Positions 1 to 9,341 of a DNA stretch of 64,000 bases are shown here, piece by piece (the stretch's first letter is position 1; the number at the start of each line of letters is the position of its first letter). Source of the stretch: CAWCXF01 sp963799455 (GTDB lineage: Bacteria; Pseudomonadota; Alphaproteobacteria; Rhodobacterales; Rhodobacteraceae); assembly GCA_963799455.1 (NCBI GenBank), contig CAWCXF010000006.1:186001-250000 (forward strand), given 5' to 3'. The translations under genes and the position numbers were made by a program. Below the pieces are notes generated by a model, which did no database searches, was not told the origin of the DNA, and worked only from the letters and a program-made list of their open reading frames with translations.

Positions 1-288
1 GACCAGGCCGAGACCTCGGTGCTCTTCGAGCTCATCGCGCGGCGATACGAGACCCGCAGCCTGGCCATCGCCGCCAACCAGCGCTCACGCGCCCGGGACC
101 GCGTCTCCCCCGACCCCGCCGTCACCGTCGCCGCCATCGACAGGCTCGTCCACCACGCGACCATCCTGGAGATGAACGTCGACAGTTACCGCCGCAGAGC
201 GGCCGCCAGCCGAAAGGATGGCGAGGTCGCGGTCCCAGCGACAGCCTCCACCGACAGCCTCGACGACAACCACAAAGGAGCCGCCTGA
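1..288 (+). pseudogene. istB: IS21-family IstB-like ATPase, C-terminal fragment
   Basis: The open frame enters from the left edge. It reads as the C-terminal end of the IS21 helper ATPase, with the family stretches LFELIARRYETRS and AIDRLVHHATILEMN. In IS21 elements IstB assists the IstA transposase. Only about 95 residues are in the window, so the AAA+ Walker motifs are not visible. The segment after IAANQ (RSRARDRVSPDP) departs from the usual acidic/aromatic pattern, which suggests drift. No IS end is recognisable downstream; the next 70 bp run directly into IS30 debris. I infer it is non-functional because it lies among other broken transposase pieces. Confidence 0.7.
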
Positions 289-354
289 ACCGCACGACCT
301 CCAACCGCAGCAGCCAGCAAACCGGCCAACTTGGTTGTCGGTCCCGGCCAAGAA

Positions 355-895
355 GGTTGACGCCCTACAGGGGGATCTGATCCTCGGTCTGCCGAGCCCG
401 GCCTCAGGCCACGCTGGTGGAGCGGGCGGCGCGCTTCACCATGCTGCCGCACCTGCCGTCCATGAAGGGGCACGGCGAGGGGCCGCGATCCAAGAACGGC
501 CCGGCGCCTGCCGGTCACGGCGCCGAGGCGGTGCACGACGCCATCGCGGCCGCGATCACGGCCCTGCCCGAGCGGCTCCGCCGATCCGCTGGCCCGGGAC
601 CAGGGCGCGGAGATGGCCCGGCACGCCGAGCTGCGGATCGACACCGGCCCCCGAACCCACGTCCGCGACCACCGGAGCCCCTGGCGGCGCGGGACCGACG
701 AGGACGACCGGCGGGCCGCTGCGCCAGTGCTTCCCGAAGGGCACGGACCTCAGCCTTCACGGACCCAGCCTTCACGGACCCGGCGCACTCGAGGCCGTCG
801 CCATCACCCTCGACGGCCGGCCCCGAAAGACCCTGGGCTGGCGCACGCCCGCCCAGGCGCTCGACGAGCCGCCGACGACCGCTCACGACGCCCGC
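355..895 (+). pseudogene. IS30-family transposase remnant (DDE catalytic half)
   Basis: This is the C-terminal half of an IS30 transposase spread over at least two frames. One frame gives LQGDLILGL, the block holding the first catalytic Asp in IS30. The next reads VERAARFTML and KNGPAPAGHGAEAVHDAI. A shift then gives GAEMARHAELRIDTG, after the WDQG region, and a further shift gives LRQCFPKGTDLS and GRPRKTLGWRTPAQAL. The Asn/Glu segment normally reading RGTNENTNG is corrupted here (RGTDEDD). There is no start codon or N-terminal HTH, so this is a dead fragment. Family assignment is confident because four separate conserved blocks appear in the right order. Confidence 0.8.
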
Positions 896-982
896 GTCGC
901 GTCCGACCGATCGAGACTGCCCGGCACGCCCGCGAGCCCTGCCGGGGAGCGTCTGACGCCGCGAGGACCACGCCTTCGACGA

Positions 983-1060
983 GCCGCAAGGGAAGCTGTT
1001 TGGACGACGCTCCCGTGGAGGGCTCCTTCCACCCGCTCAAGAGCCTGCCCCCGCGGCGAA
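983..1060 (+). pseudogene. IS3-like transposase OrfB short remnant
   Basis: A short stretch reads SRKGSCLDDAPVEGSFHPLK. It resembles the IS3-family block around the catalytic Glu (G-N-C-x-D-N-A-P-x-E-S-F-F-x-x-L-K). Nothing convincing of the same protein is readable before or after it. The call rests on one motif only; it could be coincidence within GC-rich noise. Confidence 0.35.
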
Positions 1061-1229
1061 GGCGGGGGTCGGGCGCGTGCACCACCGCCTCCCAGCCACC
1101 AGAGCCGGGGCGCGCGGCGGGATCCGCTCGGCCGGGTCGCGCGCTGCGACCCGCGCCGACCGCGTTCGGCGTCGGGCCGCCGCTCACCGGCCGCGTGGAG
1201 CGCGTCGCGGCCCGACCGCGTCCACCGCG

Positions 1230-1440
1230 ACGGCGCGGGATCGCTGGCCGCTCGCCCCTGTCGCTCGGGCGCTTCGGGCGCTGCGCGGCGTCGGGCTCGT
1301 GGGGGCCGCGACGCTGGCGGCCGAGATCGGCGGCCTCGGCCGCGTCGGCGGTCCCGAGCGGCCGATGAGCTGGCTCGGGCTGGCGCCCCCGGATCGAGCC
1401 CGGCGCGCGCGCGATGCGCGTCGAGGCGGCGTGGGGCTGC
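1230..1440 (+). pseudogene. IS110/IS116-family transposase remnant
   Basis: One frame reads WPLAPVARALRALRGVGLVG and then AATLAAEIGGL and MSWLGLAPPD. This matches the helix-hairpin-helix 'transposase IS116/IS110/IS902' domain, which usually has ALRGV-x3-A-x-TL-x-AEIGDL and MAYLGLVPSE. A second frame continues with RVEAAW, the following family block, so there is at least one frameshift. The N-terminal DEDD nuclease half is absent. This is a degraded fragment. Confidence 0.65.
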
Positions 1441-1507
1441 CGGCGCACGAAGGGGACGCGCCACGCGTCGACGCCCGGGCGCCTGGACGGGCGGGGGCCC
1501 GGAGCGC

Positions 1508-1567
1508 GGGTCACGGGCCGGATCACGGGCCGGATCACGGGCCGGGTCATGGGCCGGATCACGGGGC
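1508..1567 (+). repeat. 12-bp tandem repeat, five units
   Basis: Five adjacent 12-bp units of the type GGATCACGGGCC, with one to three substitutions in units 1, 4 and 5, follow the IS110 remnant. Twelve is a multiple of three, so in one frame the units encode a G-R-I-T type repeat. I see no gene using it. Confidence 0.85.
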
Positions 1568-1792
1568 GGGCGGTCGCCAGCCCGCCGACGAGGGCCTGAT
1601 CGATCCGCTCGGCCGGGGGCCGCGCGCACCCGCCCCCTCCGCCCCCTCGCGCCGGGGCACGGCCCCCCGTGCCCGTCCCGTGCCCGTGCCCGTGCCAGGG
1701 GATGACCGTCATGAGGGCGTCGACCCCCCCAGAGTCCCCGACGGGATCCCGGTCACGATGTAAGCGCCGCCTGAGCTCCGCCGGAGCGGGGC

Positions 1793-2520
1793 TTGCGAGG
1801 GCGCACCGTCATTCTCGCAGGGCACTCGCCTGGCTCTCCTGCGCGTCAAGCCCATGTTCCGCCGACGGTCGACGACCCTCGCGCGCGGTGGAGGGCGTCC
1901 GGCGAGCGCGCCACGCGCGGATCGCTCCATGCGAAGTGCGCGCGGACCGACCGGTTCGCCTGGCTGCGGGAGCGCATGACGTTGCCGCCGGGGTCGCACG
2001 TCCTCGACGTCGGATGCGGGCCGGGGTGGTTCGGGCGCACGCAGGCGCAGCACCTTCCCGATGGCCTCCGCCTCGTCCGGCTCGACAGCTCGCCCGGCAT
2101 GATCGAGGAGGCGCGGACGGGCATCGCGGTCACGGGCCGCTCCGGGTCGATCGGGAAGCGGGTCGCGGACGCGGTCGTGCTGTCGCTCGACGATGCGTGC
2201 TTCGACGCGGTCGTGGCCGCGCACGTGCTCCAGCACGTCGAGGAACCGGTCCGAGCGCTGCCCGAGGTGGCGCGCGTGCTGCGCTTGGGTGGGCGGGCCT
2301 TCGTGACGACCAGCACGACCGACGACATGGCGGAGCTGAGCAGGCTGGGTGCGCGAGCCTTCTGCGGCCCCGCGGTCGACCGGGGCGCCGCGCGGCTCTC
2401 GCTCGACGACGCCACGCGCCTGAGGGGGGATCGGTTCGTGGGGTGCGGCGGCACGACCTCGTCGATCGCCACGCATGCACCGATCCCGCCGATGCCGTCG
2501 CTTGCCCGCTGTCCATGCCG
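1793..2520 (+). pseudogene. SAM-dependent methyltransferase, 5' part, interrupted
   Basis: This is a class I SAM-dependent methyltransferase (type 11/UbiE-like). Motif I is HVLDVGCGPGWF, post-I is RLDSSPGMIEEAR, and the later block ACFDAVVAAHVLQHVEEP with VLRLGGRAFV is typical of the fold. After GDRFVG (about 2440) the sensible reading moves to another frame, giving VRRHDLVDRHACTDPADAVA and then SMP at the transposon junction. A one-base indel is implied there. Skipping the Tn3 element lets the frame continue in the 3' part from 6411. The true start is uncertain: the frame opens at a TTG at 1793, and the recognisable domain begins near 1930. The substrate is unknown. Confidence 0.75.
2514..2520. 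repeat. Direct repeat flanking Tn3 element, left copy (CATGCCG)
   Basis: The seven bases CATGCCG directly abut the left inverted repeat, and the same seven directly abut the right one at 6411-6417. Tn3 elements usually make 5-bp target duplications. Here 5- and 6-bp windows do not match, but 7 bp does. Confidence 0.7.
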
Positions 2521-2557
2521 GGGGTCCGTGGGAGTTTCTGCAGGATTGTACGCTAAG
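2521..2557 (+). repeat. Tn3 terminal inverted repeat, left
   Basis: This 37-bp terminus starts GGGGTCCGTGGGAGTTTC and ends GTACGCTAAG. It is the reverse complement of 6374-6410 with a single mismatch at position 10. The GGGG start and TAAG end are the classic Tn3-family terminal pattern. Confidence 0.93.
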
Positions 2558-3134
2558 GGCGCTCCAGGTCGACTGCAGTGGCGCCGAGGGCTGCGATCTC
2601 GCGGTAGAGGGTTGAGCGGCCCAGGCCGACCTGGCGTGCGGCGCGGGTGGGCGACAGGCCGTTGCGCACGAGTGTGAGGGCGGCGTCGAGCTTCTCGCGG
2701 TCGAGGGCGGGGCGGCCGGGCATGCGGCCTTCGGCGCGGGCGGCGCGCAGGCCGTCGCGGGTGCGCTCGGCGATCAGGCGGCGCTCGAACTGGGCGATGG
2801 CGCCGAAGACGTGGAACACCAGCTCGCCGGCGGCAGACGAGGTGTCGATCTTCTCCTCGATCGAGACGAGTGAGATGTCGCGGCCCTTCAGGCGGTTCAC
2901 GGCCTCGAGCAACTCTCGCAGGGAGCGGCCGAGCCGGTCGAGGCGCACGACCATGAGGGTGTCGCCGGCGCGGGCGTAGCTCATCAGCGTGGCCAGCCCC
3001 GGGCGCTCGAAGGTCCGGCCCGAGACGACGTCTTGGTATATGCGGACAGCGCCAGCCTCGGTCAGGCGTATGAGCTGGCCTGCGATGTCCTGCTCGGGGG
3101 TGGAGACACGGGCGTAGCCCAGGGTCTCGGGCAT
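2553..3134 (-). CDS. tnpR: Serine-recombinase resolvase (Tn3 TnpR/invertase type)
   Basis: This 193-residue small serine recombinase resolves transposon cointegrates. The N-terminal catalytic domain opens MPETLGYARVSTPEQD, with the nucleophile Ser in ARVST. It also shows VVRLDRLGRSLREL and IAQFERRLIAERTRDGL, with the arginines of the active site. The C-terminal helix-turn-helix reads GLSPTRAARQVGLGRSTLYR. The start was chosen at ATG 3134 because translation begins the family N-terminus there and GGAGG lies just upstream; a longer upstream frame has no homology. It is divergent from tnpA. It looks intact, unlike its partner. Confidence 0.93.
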   Translation of the reverse strand: MPETLGYARVSTPEQDIAGQLIRLTEAGAVRIYQDVVSGRTFERPGLATLMSYARAGDTLMVVRLDRLGRSLRELLEAVNRLKGRDISLVSIEEKIDTSSAAGELVFHVFGAIAQFERRLIAERTRDGLRAARAEGRMPGRPALDREKLDAALTLVRNGLSPTRAARQVGLGRSTLYREIAALGATAVDLERP

Positions 3135-3343
3135 GGGGCCACCTCCATCCACAGCCTCGCCTCGGTGCCACGGGCCGGCATCGGTGTGCCGCCCATCCCC
3201 GAACCGGTCGGTTGCGGGACGACCGGAGCGGCGGACCGATCGGCCCCCTGCATCCGTCCACGAACTGCGTCCACGATCAAGCGGCCGTCTCCATACGCAA
3301 GATACCTTTGCGGGACGCTCCACCCCCTCATGGAGGCCCCTGC
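3135..3343. promoter_or_regulatory. Divergent tnpR-tnpA intergenic region (putative res site)
   Basis: This is 209 bp between the divergent resolvase and transposase starts. In Tn3-family elements of this layout the region holds the res recombination site and both promoters. I see short CGTCCACGA-type direct repeats near 3255-3275 but cannot delimit resolvase subsites by eye. The position is the main evidence. A GGAGG-like RBS lies before each gene. Confidence 0.5.
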
Positions 3344-6300
3344 ATGCGTCCGCCGCCTGCGCCATCCGCCGTCGCGCCCTCGATCCTGTCGTCGGCCGAG
3401 CGCGCCGCCCTGTTCGACCCTCCCCACGACCACGACGAGGCCGTTCGGCGATGCTCGCTCGCTCCGGACGAGATCGCCTTGGCGAGCCGACGACGGCGGG
3501 CTCGCAACCGGCTCGGCTTTGCGGTGCAGCTCGCCCTCGTGCGGGACCTCGGCCGCACCCTGCGAGCCGGAGAGCGACCTCCTATGGCCGTGATCGACAT
3601 GGTCGCCGATCAGCTCGGCACGGACCCGGAAGCATTCGACCTCTACGCGGCGCGCGATGAGACGCGCCGTGAGCACGCGGCCGAGATCGCAGGCGCCCTC
3701 GGGCTGCGCACGATCGGGCAGCCCGACTACCGGACGGCGATCGCAGCCGGCGCTGCGGCCGCGGCGGCGACCGAGCGCGGCGCGCCGATCGTCATGGCTG
3801 TCATCGAGGATTCTGAAGAGCCGACGCATCCTCGTCCGCGGAGCGGCGCTCGTGGAACGCCTTGCTCTCGCGGCGCGGGCGCAGGCTCGTCGCCGAGCGC
3901 ACCGGGACTTGAGCCGGGGGCTCGACGCCGCGACGCGCGAGGCGTTGCACGGTCTTCTCATCGAGCGCGTCGAGGGGGACGGGCGCACGCTGTTCGGCTG
4001 GATCGGGGAGGCGCCCGAGGGTGCCACGCAGCGGAACCTGGTCGGCACCGTCGAGCGTCTGCGTCGCCTGCGCGCGATCGGGATCCCGGATGATCGCCGC
4101 AAGACGATCCACGGCAACCGCTACGGCATGATCGCGCGCGAGGCGAAGGCCACGCCGGCCCGCGAGCTGATGCGCTTCGGCAAGGTGCGGCGGAAGGCGG
4201 TGCTCACGGCGTTCGTCATCGAGCGCCAAGCCGCGCTCACCGATCTGGCAATCGGGATGTTCGACCGCATGATCGCAGCCGCGCACCGCCGGGCCGAGGC
4301 CTCGCACGAGGCGCGCCAGCTGGCCCGGGCGGAGGCGCTCGAGGTGTTCGCGCGCAACCACCTGCTCTTGTGCTGGGCGCTCGATGATGCGCGCCGTGAA
4401 GGCCGAGACCTGGCAGGCGCAGTCGAGCGGTCTCTGGGGTGGGACCAGGTCGCCGCCGACGCTCGGGTCCTGTCCCGGGCGCTCGGACCAGACAAGAGGA
4501 GCGACCTGGATGAGCTGATCGGTCGGCGCACCACGCTGCGCCGGGCGGCCCGCGTGATCTTCGAGGCCTTCACGTTGCACTCCTTCAGGACGGGCGACCC
4601 GGTCCTGGCCGCCGTCGAGATCCTGCGGTCGCTTTACGCGGGTGAACGGCGTGTGCTCCCTGCCAAGGTGCCCGTCGTCTTTCTCAAGCGCCGCTGGCGC
4701 GAGCGCGTCCGTGCCGGCACGCCCGACTTCGATCCCCGCGCCTGGGAGGTGGCCGTGCTGGTGCACCTGCGCGACCGGCTGCGGTCAGGGGACGTGTGGG
4801 TCGAGGGCTCACGCGCGTTTCGGACCTTCGAGGACTATCTGCTGCCGCGCCCGACCTTCGCCACCATGCGGGCCGAGGGGCAGCTCGGCCTCGCCGTCCC
4901 GGACAGCTTCACGGCATGGCGCGAGGAGCGAACCGCGACGCTGGACGCGAAGCTGGGCATCCTCGCTTCGGCCGCCGCGGCGAACCGTCTGCCCGACGCC
5001 ACGATCGATGCCGGCGGCCTGACGCTCTCCCCGATCCGGCGCGAGCGGACCGATGCGCACCGCCGCCTGTCGACGCGCCTCTACAACCTGATGCCTCGGG
5101 TGCGGATCACCGACCTGCTGGCCGAGGTGGACGGGTGGACCAGCTTCGCCTCGCGCTTCACCCATTACCGTACCAGCCAGGCCCCCGCCGGCGACGAGCC
5201 CGCCCTGATGGGCGCCATCCTGGCGGACGCGACCAACATGGGCCCCATGCTCTTGACCGGGGCGCATGGCCGAGAGCTCGCGCGGGCTGAGCATCCACGA
5301 ACTCGGCCGTGCGATCGACGAGCGCATCCGGCCCGAGACCTACGCTGCCGCGATCGCGACCATCGTCGACGCCCAGCATGCTCACCCCCTGTCCGCGATC
5401 TGGGGGCCGGGCGAGACCTCTTCCTCTGACGGGCAGTTCTTCTCCGCGGGCGGATGGGGCGAGGCGGGCGCGGACTACAACGCCCGGCACGGGGCCGAGC
5501 CCGGCTCGGTCTTCTACGGCTTCATCTCGGACCGCTTCGCCTCGTTCTACTCCAAGATCATCCCCGCAGCCGCCAGCGAGGCGCCCTACGTCCTCGATGG
5601 CCTCGTGCACAACGAGGCGGCGCTCGTCATCCAGGAGCATGCCACCGACACGGCCGGCGCGGTCGAGGCGGTGTTCGCGCTTTTCCACCTGGCTCGGGCT
5701 ACCGCTTCGCGCCGCGCATCCGCGACCTGAACGAGCGCCGCCTCTTCACCATCGAGCGTGGTGCCTCCCACGGCGTGCTCGATCCCATGATCGCCGGCCC
5801 CGTGAGCATGACCGCGATCGAGGAGAACTGGGACGAGATCCTGCGCCTGGCCGCCTCGATCCGAGCCGGCACCGTGCCGCCTTCGGTGATCCTCAAGAAG
5901 ATCGCCGCCTTCCCGAGGCAGAACGTGCTCAACAAGGTGCTCAAGGAGATCGGCCGCGTCGAGCGCTCCGTCTTCATGGCCGACTGGCTGATGGAGCCCA
6001 CGCTGCGTCGCCGCGTCGTGCGCCAACCTCAACAAGGGCGAGAGCCGCCACGCCTTGGCCCGCGCGGTCTTCTTCAACCGCCTCGGCGAGCTGCGAGACC
6101 GCACCGCCGAGACGCTCGCTTATCGTGCCTCAGGACTGAACCTCGTCGTGAACGCCATCATCTTGTGGAACACCACCTACCTCGCCCGCGCCGTGGCCTA
6201 CGTCCGTGCGCAGGGGGTGCCGCTCACAGACGAGCAGATCGCCCATGTCGCGCCCATCCGCTGGGGCCACATCGCGCTCACCGGCGACTACCTATGGTCG

Positions 6301-6378
6301 GAGCTCGATCGCCCCCGCGAGCGCTTCCGCCCGCTGCGAACCCGGCGCTTCGATCCCGCTCGCTTCGCCAGCGCTTAG
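3344..6378 (+). pseudogene. tnpA: Tn3-family transposase, frameshifted
   Basis: Normal TnpA is about 1,000 residues, and this locus spans 1,011 codons. The N-terminus (DUF4158 region) reads ILSSAERAALFDPP and ARNRLGFAVQLALV from ATG 3344, which has a GGAGG upstream. The sensible frame changes near 3810, 5260, 5690 and 6015. Putting the frames together gives the whole protein, including all three DDE positions: Asp in DATNMG, Asp in FISDRF and Glu in KGESRHAL (the last only after the final frame change). The C-terminus GALRPLRTRRFDP-like end stops inside the right inverted repeat. Either the gene is dead or the sequence has several single-base errors here. Confidence 0.88.
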
Positions 6379-6410
6379 CGTACAATCCTGCAGAAACTCC
6401 AACGGACCCC
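6374..6410 (-). repeat. Tn3 terminal inverted repeat, right
   Basis: The reverse complement begins GGGGTCCGTTGGAGTTTC and matches the left terminus over 37 bp with one mismatch. It contains the stop codon of the tnpA reading frame. Confidence 0.93.
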
Positions 6411-6417
6411 CATGCCG
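6411..6417. repeat. Direct repeat flanking Tn3 element, right copy (CATGCCG)
   Basis: This is identical to 2514-2520 and directly adjoins the right inverted repeat. Removing one copy together with the element restores a methyltransferase reading frame (SMP joined to PGDDASP). Confidence 0.7.
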
Positions 6418-6552
6418 CCGGGGGATGACGCGTCGCCCCCCGGTCGGCGGCCGGAGGACGTCGTGCAGGAGGAGACCGAGCGAGGGGGCGGCGTCCTGCG
6501 GATCACGAAGCGCGCCGGCATGGTCGAGGGGACGAAGCGGTCGGCGATTTGA
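6411..6552 (+). pseudogene. SAM-dependent methyltransferase, 3' part
   Basis: This is the downstream part of the gene split by the Tn3 element. The frame reads GDDASPPGRRPEDVVQEE and then GGGVLRITKRAGMVEGTKR before a TGA at 6550-6552. An LRITKRxGMxxGTK-like end is usual for type 11 methyltransferases. It keeps frame with codon 2518-2520 across the transposon, which supports a single ancestral gene. Confidence 0.72.
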
Positions 6553-6714
6553 GGTCGAGGCGCCTGACCCCCGCGCGCCCGGCCTACAGCCCTCGGATCA
6601 TGGGCCGCCTGTTCTTGGGCCGCCTGTTCTGCGGTCTTGAGTGCGCTCTCGGGGAAGCCCCAGGGGGGAGCGCGTCGATGCCGCCCTGGGGGGGCGGCCT
6701 GCGGCGATGGCCTC

Positions 6715-7910
6715 GAGGATGGCGCGCAGGGAGGCGAAGGGCTCGACGCCGCCCATCCTGGCGGTGCCGATCGGCGAGGCGATCCGCGCCCGGCTCCGCG
6801 CGCCGACCTCGTGGCCTTCGAAGAGCGCGCTCTTCCTGCCGGGGGCCAGCGGCCTGATCTGGCGCTCGACCGGGCCGGTGTCGGGCTCGAGCCGGCCGTC
6901 GTCGAGGAGGCGCGTGAGCCCGTTCCACCGTGGGCTGAGCGGGTCGGCCGTCGCCTTGCCCATCTGGGACTGGCGCGGCTGGCGCGCGGCCTGCTCCCGC
7001 AGGGAGGCTTCGAGGCCGCTTGGCGGCGGGAGGGGGGGCCGCTTGGCGGCGGAGGGAGCGTGCCGGCCGCTGCCACGCGGCGCGCCTCGGGCGACCGGCC
7101 CCGGACCTCGGCCTCCACGGCGTGCAGCGCGGCGATGCGCGTGGGCGCCGCCTCGGTCACGGGCGATCCGGCCCGGGGCGCGCGCGCGGCGCGCGGGGGA
7201 TCCCGCGGCGGGCCCGCGCCCAGAAGCCAGCGGCAGGCCGGCCGCCGGGGTGTGCCGCCCGTCCGCCGGGTGTCGGCCAGACGGTCGTGGCCGCCATGGC
7301 CGTCCACTCGCCAGAACCCCCTCGAAGCCCGCGAGCGTGGCGAGGGCCCGCGCCCGGCCGCGCCCCGGGGCGTGCCGGAGGACCACGCCCGGCGGATCGA
7401 TCCCGCCCCACGGCACGGCCGGCCGTCGCGCAGCATCGCCCACAGGTGGCCGGTGTCCGTCCGCCCGCGCCCGGGGTCGAGGATGGGCGCCGGGGTCTCG
7501 CCCACGAGCAGCCTGTCCGACCGCCCCGGCAGCTCGGCCATGCGGTCCACGACCGGCGCGAGACGGAGCGCGGCCCGCCCGATCCAGCTCGCCGCAGCCG
7601 GCGCCGGCTGCGGCGGGCCGGGATCCGCCCCCAGCCCAGGCCCTCGAGGAGCGCATCGTGCCGCACGGCGGGCCAGGCGAAGCGGCCCGCATCGAGGCGC
7701 TCGCAGAGCCATCCAGGCCGGTCCCGTCCCAGGCCAGCACCTCGACCCCGTCGTCTCGCTTCGAGCGGACCACCAGCGTCAGGCCGGAATGCGCGTCGGC
7801 ACCCGGCCTCGTGTCCCGGACCGTGGCCCCCAGCCCGTCATGCCCGCGCCGGAAGCCCACCAGCCGCATGGCGATCACGAGCCGCAGGCGGTGGTCCTCG
7901 CTGGCGACGA
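6715..7910 (-). pseudogene. IS66-family element remnant (tnpB and tnpC pieces)
   Basis: At about 7707-7872 the minus strand reads VGFRRGHDGLGATV and RSKRDDGVEVLAWDGTGL, which is the IS66 accessory protein TnpB. Further down, pieces of the IS66 transposase TnpC appear in two or more frames: APVVDRMAELPG with LDPGRGRTDTGHLWAM, VDGHGGHDRLADTRR, and GLTRLLDDGRLEPDTGPVER with QIRPLAPGRKSALFEG. The last is the conserved C-terminal DDE region, where the usual acidic Asn-Asn pair before VER is altered to TGP. No IS ends were found. The element is clearly broken. Confidence 0.8.
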
Positions 7911-8148
7911 CACAGAATCCTTGGACGGACTCGGGGCGAGAGCCGGACCCCATGGCCGGCGGGCTGCGGTCAAGCCACCGCGCGCACCGGGCGAGGAGGT
8001 CGTTGACGCCCATGCGCCCGCCAGCGGCATGGCAGCGGGGATTCCCCTCCTGCCTGGACCTCGGAGCGACCCCGGATCGGCCAAGCCAGAAGCGAAAGCA
8101 GGACCGCGCGCGTCGTGCCCTCCGGCGGTGGACCCACCATGCCCGGGC

Positions 8149-8496
8149 TCACCCCGCCTTGCGCCTCAGCGTCGCCTCGGCCGCCAGGAGCAGCACGTCG
8201 CGCGCCCACTCCTCGATCGGCTGGCGCGCGGCCTCGGCGGCCTCGAAGATCATCCGGTGCTGGTCGGGGCTCGCGCGCACGGCGATGTCGCCGGTGAAGG
8301 GGATCTCGGGCTCGAAGCCGTCCTGCTCGGCCCAGGCGAGGTAGTCGTCCACGCTCTCGCGGAACGCCTGGAGAACCTCCTCCACCGTGCGGCCCTCGAA
8401 GGTGATCACGTGCCCGATGCCCACCACCCGGCCGTGGAACACCATGGCCTCGTCGTCGAAGGCGACCCGCCCGGTGTATCCCTTGTATGGCGTCAC
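8149..8496 (-). CDS. hicB: HicB-family antitoxin
   Basis: This 115-residue HicB-type antitoxin neutralises HicA and usually represses its own operon. The partial RNase-H-like fold is seen in YTGRVAFDDEAMVFHGRVVG, then TVEEVLQAFRESVDDYLAW and the F-T-G-D-I-A-V-R-A-S block. The C-terminal helical part (IEEWARDVLLLAAEATLRR) would be the DNA-binding or dimerisation tail. The start is GTG 8496, overlapping the hicA stop by four bases (GTGA), so translation is probably coupled. It sits at the edge of the IS graveyard, a common setting for toxin-antitoxin pairs. Confidence 0.88.
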   Translation of the reverse strand: MTPYKGYTGRVAFDDEAMVFHGRVVGIGHVITFEGRTVEEVLQAFRESVDDYLAWAEQDGFEPEIPFTGDIAVRASPDQHRMIFEAAEAARQPIEEWARDVLLLAAEATLRRKAG

Positions 8497-8747
8497 GGCT
8501 CGACCCCGGCAGCCCTGAGGAAGTCCCGCACGTCCTCGACCGTCGCCTTGCCGGCGGTCGGCCGAGGGTGCGGCCGGTGGAACGTCGCGCGCGCCCCGCG
8601 AAGGGCGAAGCGCACGCGCGATCCGCTTCCTTCCGTCTTGCTCGCTCCGAGCGCCACGATCAAGCCCTCGATGTCGCTCCACCGCACGGTCGCGCGCGTC
8701 GGATGGTCGAAGATGGCCGCCAGGGTGGCGCGTTGCTTGCGGTTCAT
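8493..8747 (-). CDS. hicA: HicA-family mRNA interferase toxin
   Basis: This 84-residue HicA-like toxin has a dsRNA-binding-like fold; family members cleave mRNA when free of HicB. It shows VRWSDIEGLIVALGA, GSGSRVRFALRGARATFHRP and the C-terminal VEDVRDFLRAAGV helix. In this subfamily the usual G-S-H triad region reads GSGSR, with His in TFHRPHP. It is the first gene of the pair, on the minus strand, with hicB following by a four-base overlap. It appears full length and intact. Confidence 0.88.
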   Translation of the reverse strand: MNRKQRATLAAIFDHPTRATVRWSDIEGLIVALGASKTEGSGSRVRFALRGARATFHRPHPRPTAGKATVEDVRDFLRAAGVEP

Positions 8748-8844
8748 GGCTCCCTCCGGCGATGCTGGCGGATGGCGCAGTCCGACGCGGTGAATCGCCC
8801 TACGCGGGTGTTCACCTTATGTTCCAACCGAGCGGGGTCGATCA

Positions 8845-9261
8845 ATGGAAACCGACGAGCAGACCGCCTTCCTCGACTACGCCCGCGAGGGGGGCGTGCT
8901 GCACGGCGAGCTCGAATGGGTTCTCTTCGGGCTCGAATGGCTCGCCACCGCCATCGACCTCTTCGCCATCGCCATCCTGCTGGTCGGCGCGGCGCGCTTC
9001 ATCGTGGGCTTCGTCGGGGCCGAGGTCTCGTTCGGCGACGACCTGAGGCGCGTGCGCGGCGTCAACCGCGAGCGCGTCGAGCTCGGCCGCTACATCCTGG
9101 CGGGGCTCGAGATCCTGATCGTGTCGGACATCATCCAGACCGCGCTCAGCCTCGCCATGGCCGATCTGGTGTTCCTGGGCCTGCTGGTGATCATCCGCTC
9201 GCTCATCTCCTTCTTCCTCGACCGCGAGCTCGCGGAGGTGAAGCGCGAGCTCCAGGAGTAG
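8845..9261 (+). CDS. DUF1622 family membrane protein
   Basis: This is a 138-residue inner-membrane protein. Hydrophobic segments lie at about residues 25-50 (LATAIDLFAIAILLVGAARF) and 85-120. A cytoplasmic charged stretch between them (DDLRRVRGVNRERVELGRYI) and a charged end (DRELAEVKRELQE) fit the DUF1622 pattern. The function of the family is not established. It is preceded by the divergent hicAB and followed on the same strand by a flavodoxin-like reductase. Confidence 0.85.
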   Translation: METDEQTAFLDYAREGGVLHGELEWVLFGLEWLATAIDLFAIAILLVGAARFIVGFVGAEVSFGDDLRRVRGVNRERVELGRYILAGLEILIVSDIIQTALSLAMADLVFLGLLVIIRSLISFFLDRELAEVKRELQE

Positions 9262-9341
9262 CGCACGGCCCGTCCGGGCCTCGATCGGGGCTTTCCGTCC
9301 CTGCCCGTCTGCGCTCTTCTGGGCGCGGGGGAGGGCCGGGC

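Larger units (their letters stand above)
2521..6410. mobile_element. Tn3-family transposon, degenerate
   Basis: A 3,890-bp unit is bounded by 37-bp inverted repeats that begin GGGG and differ at one position. It contains a divergently transcribed resolvase and transposase with an intergenic res-type region, the gamma-delta/Tn3 layout. There is no passenger gene. Both coding frames end inside the terminal repeats (tnpR stop 2553-2555, tnpA stop 6376-6378), so the element is very compact. It sits in a methyltransferase gene. The transposase is frameshifted, so the copy is probably not autonomous. Confidence 0.92.

Noticed and set aside
1077..1763. Single 228-residue plus-strand protein
   Set aside because: Only part matches an IS110 transposase and the rest is Arg/Gly/Ala noise and tandem repeat; treated as a remnant.
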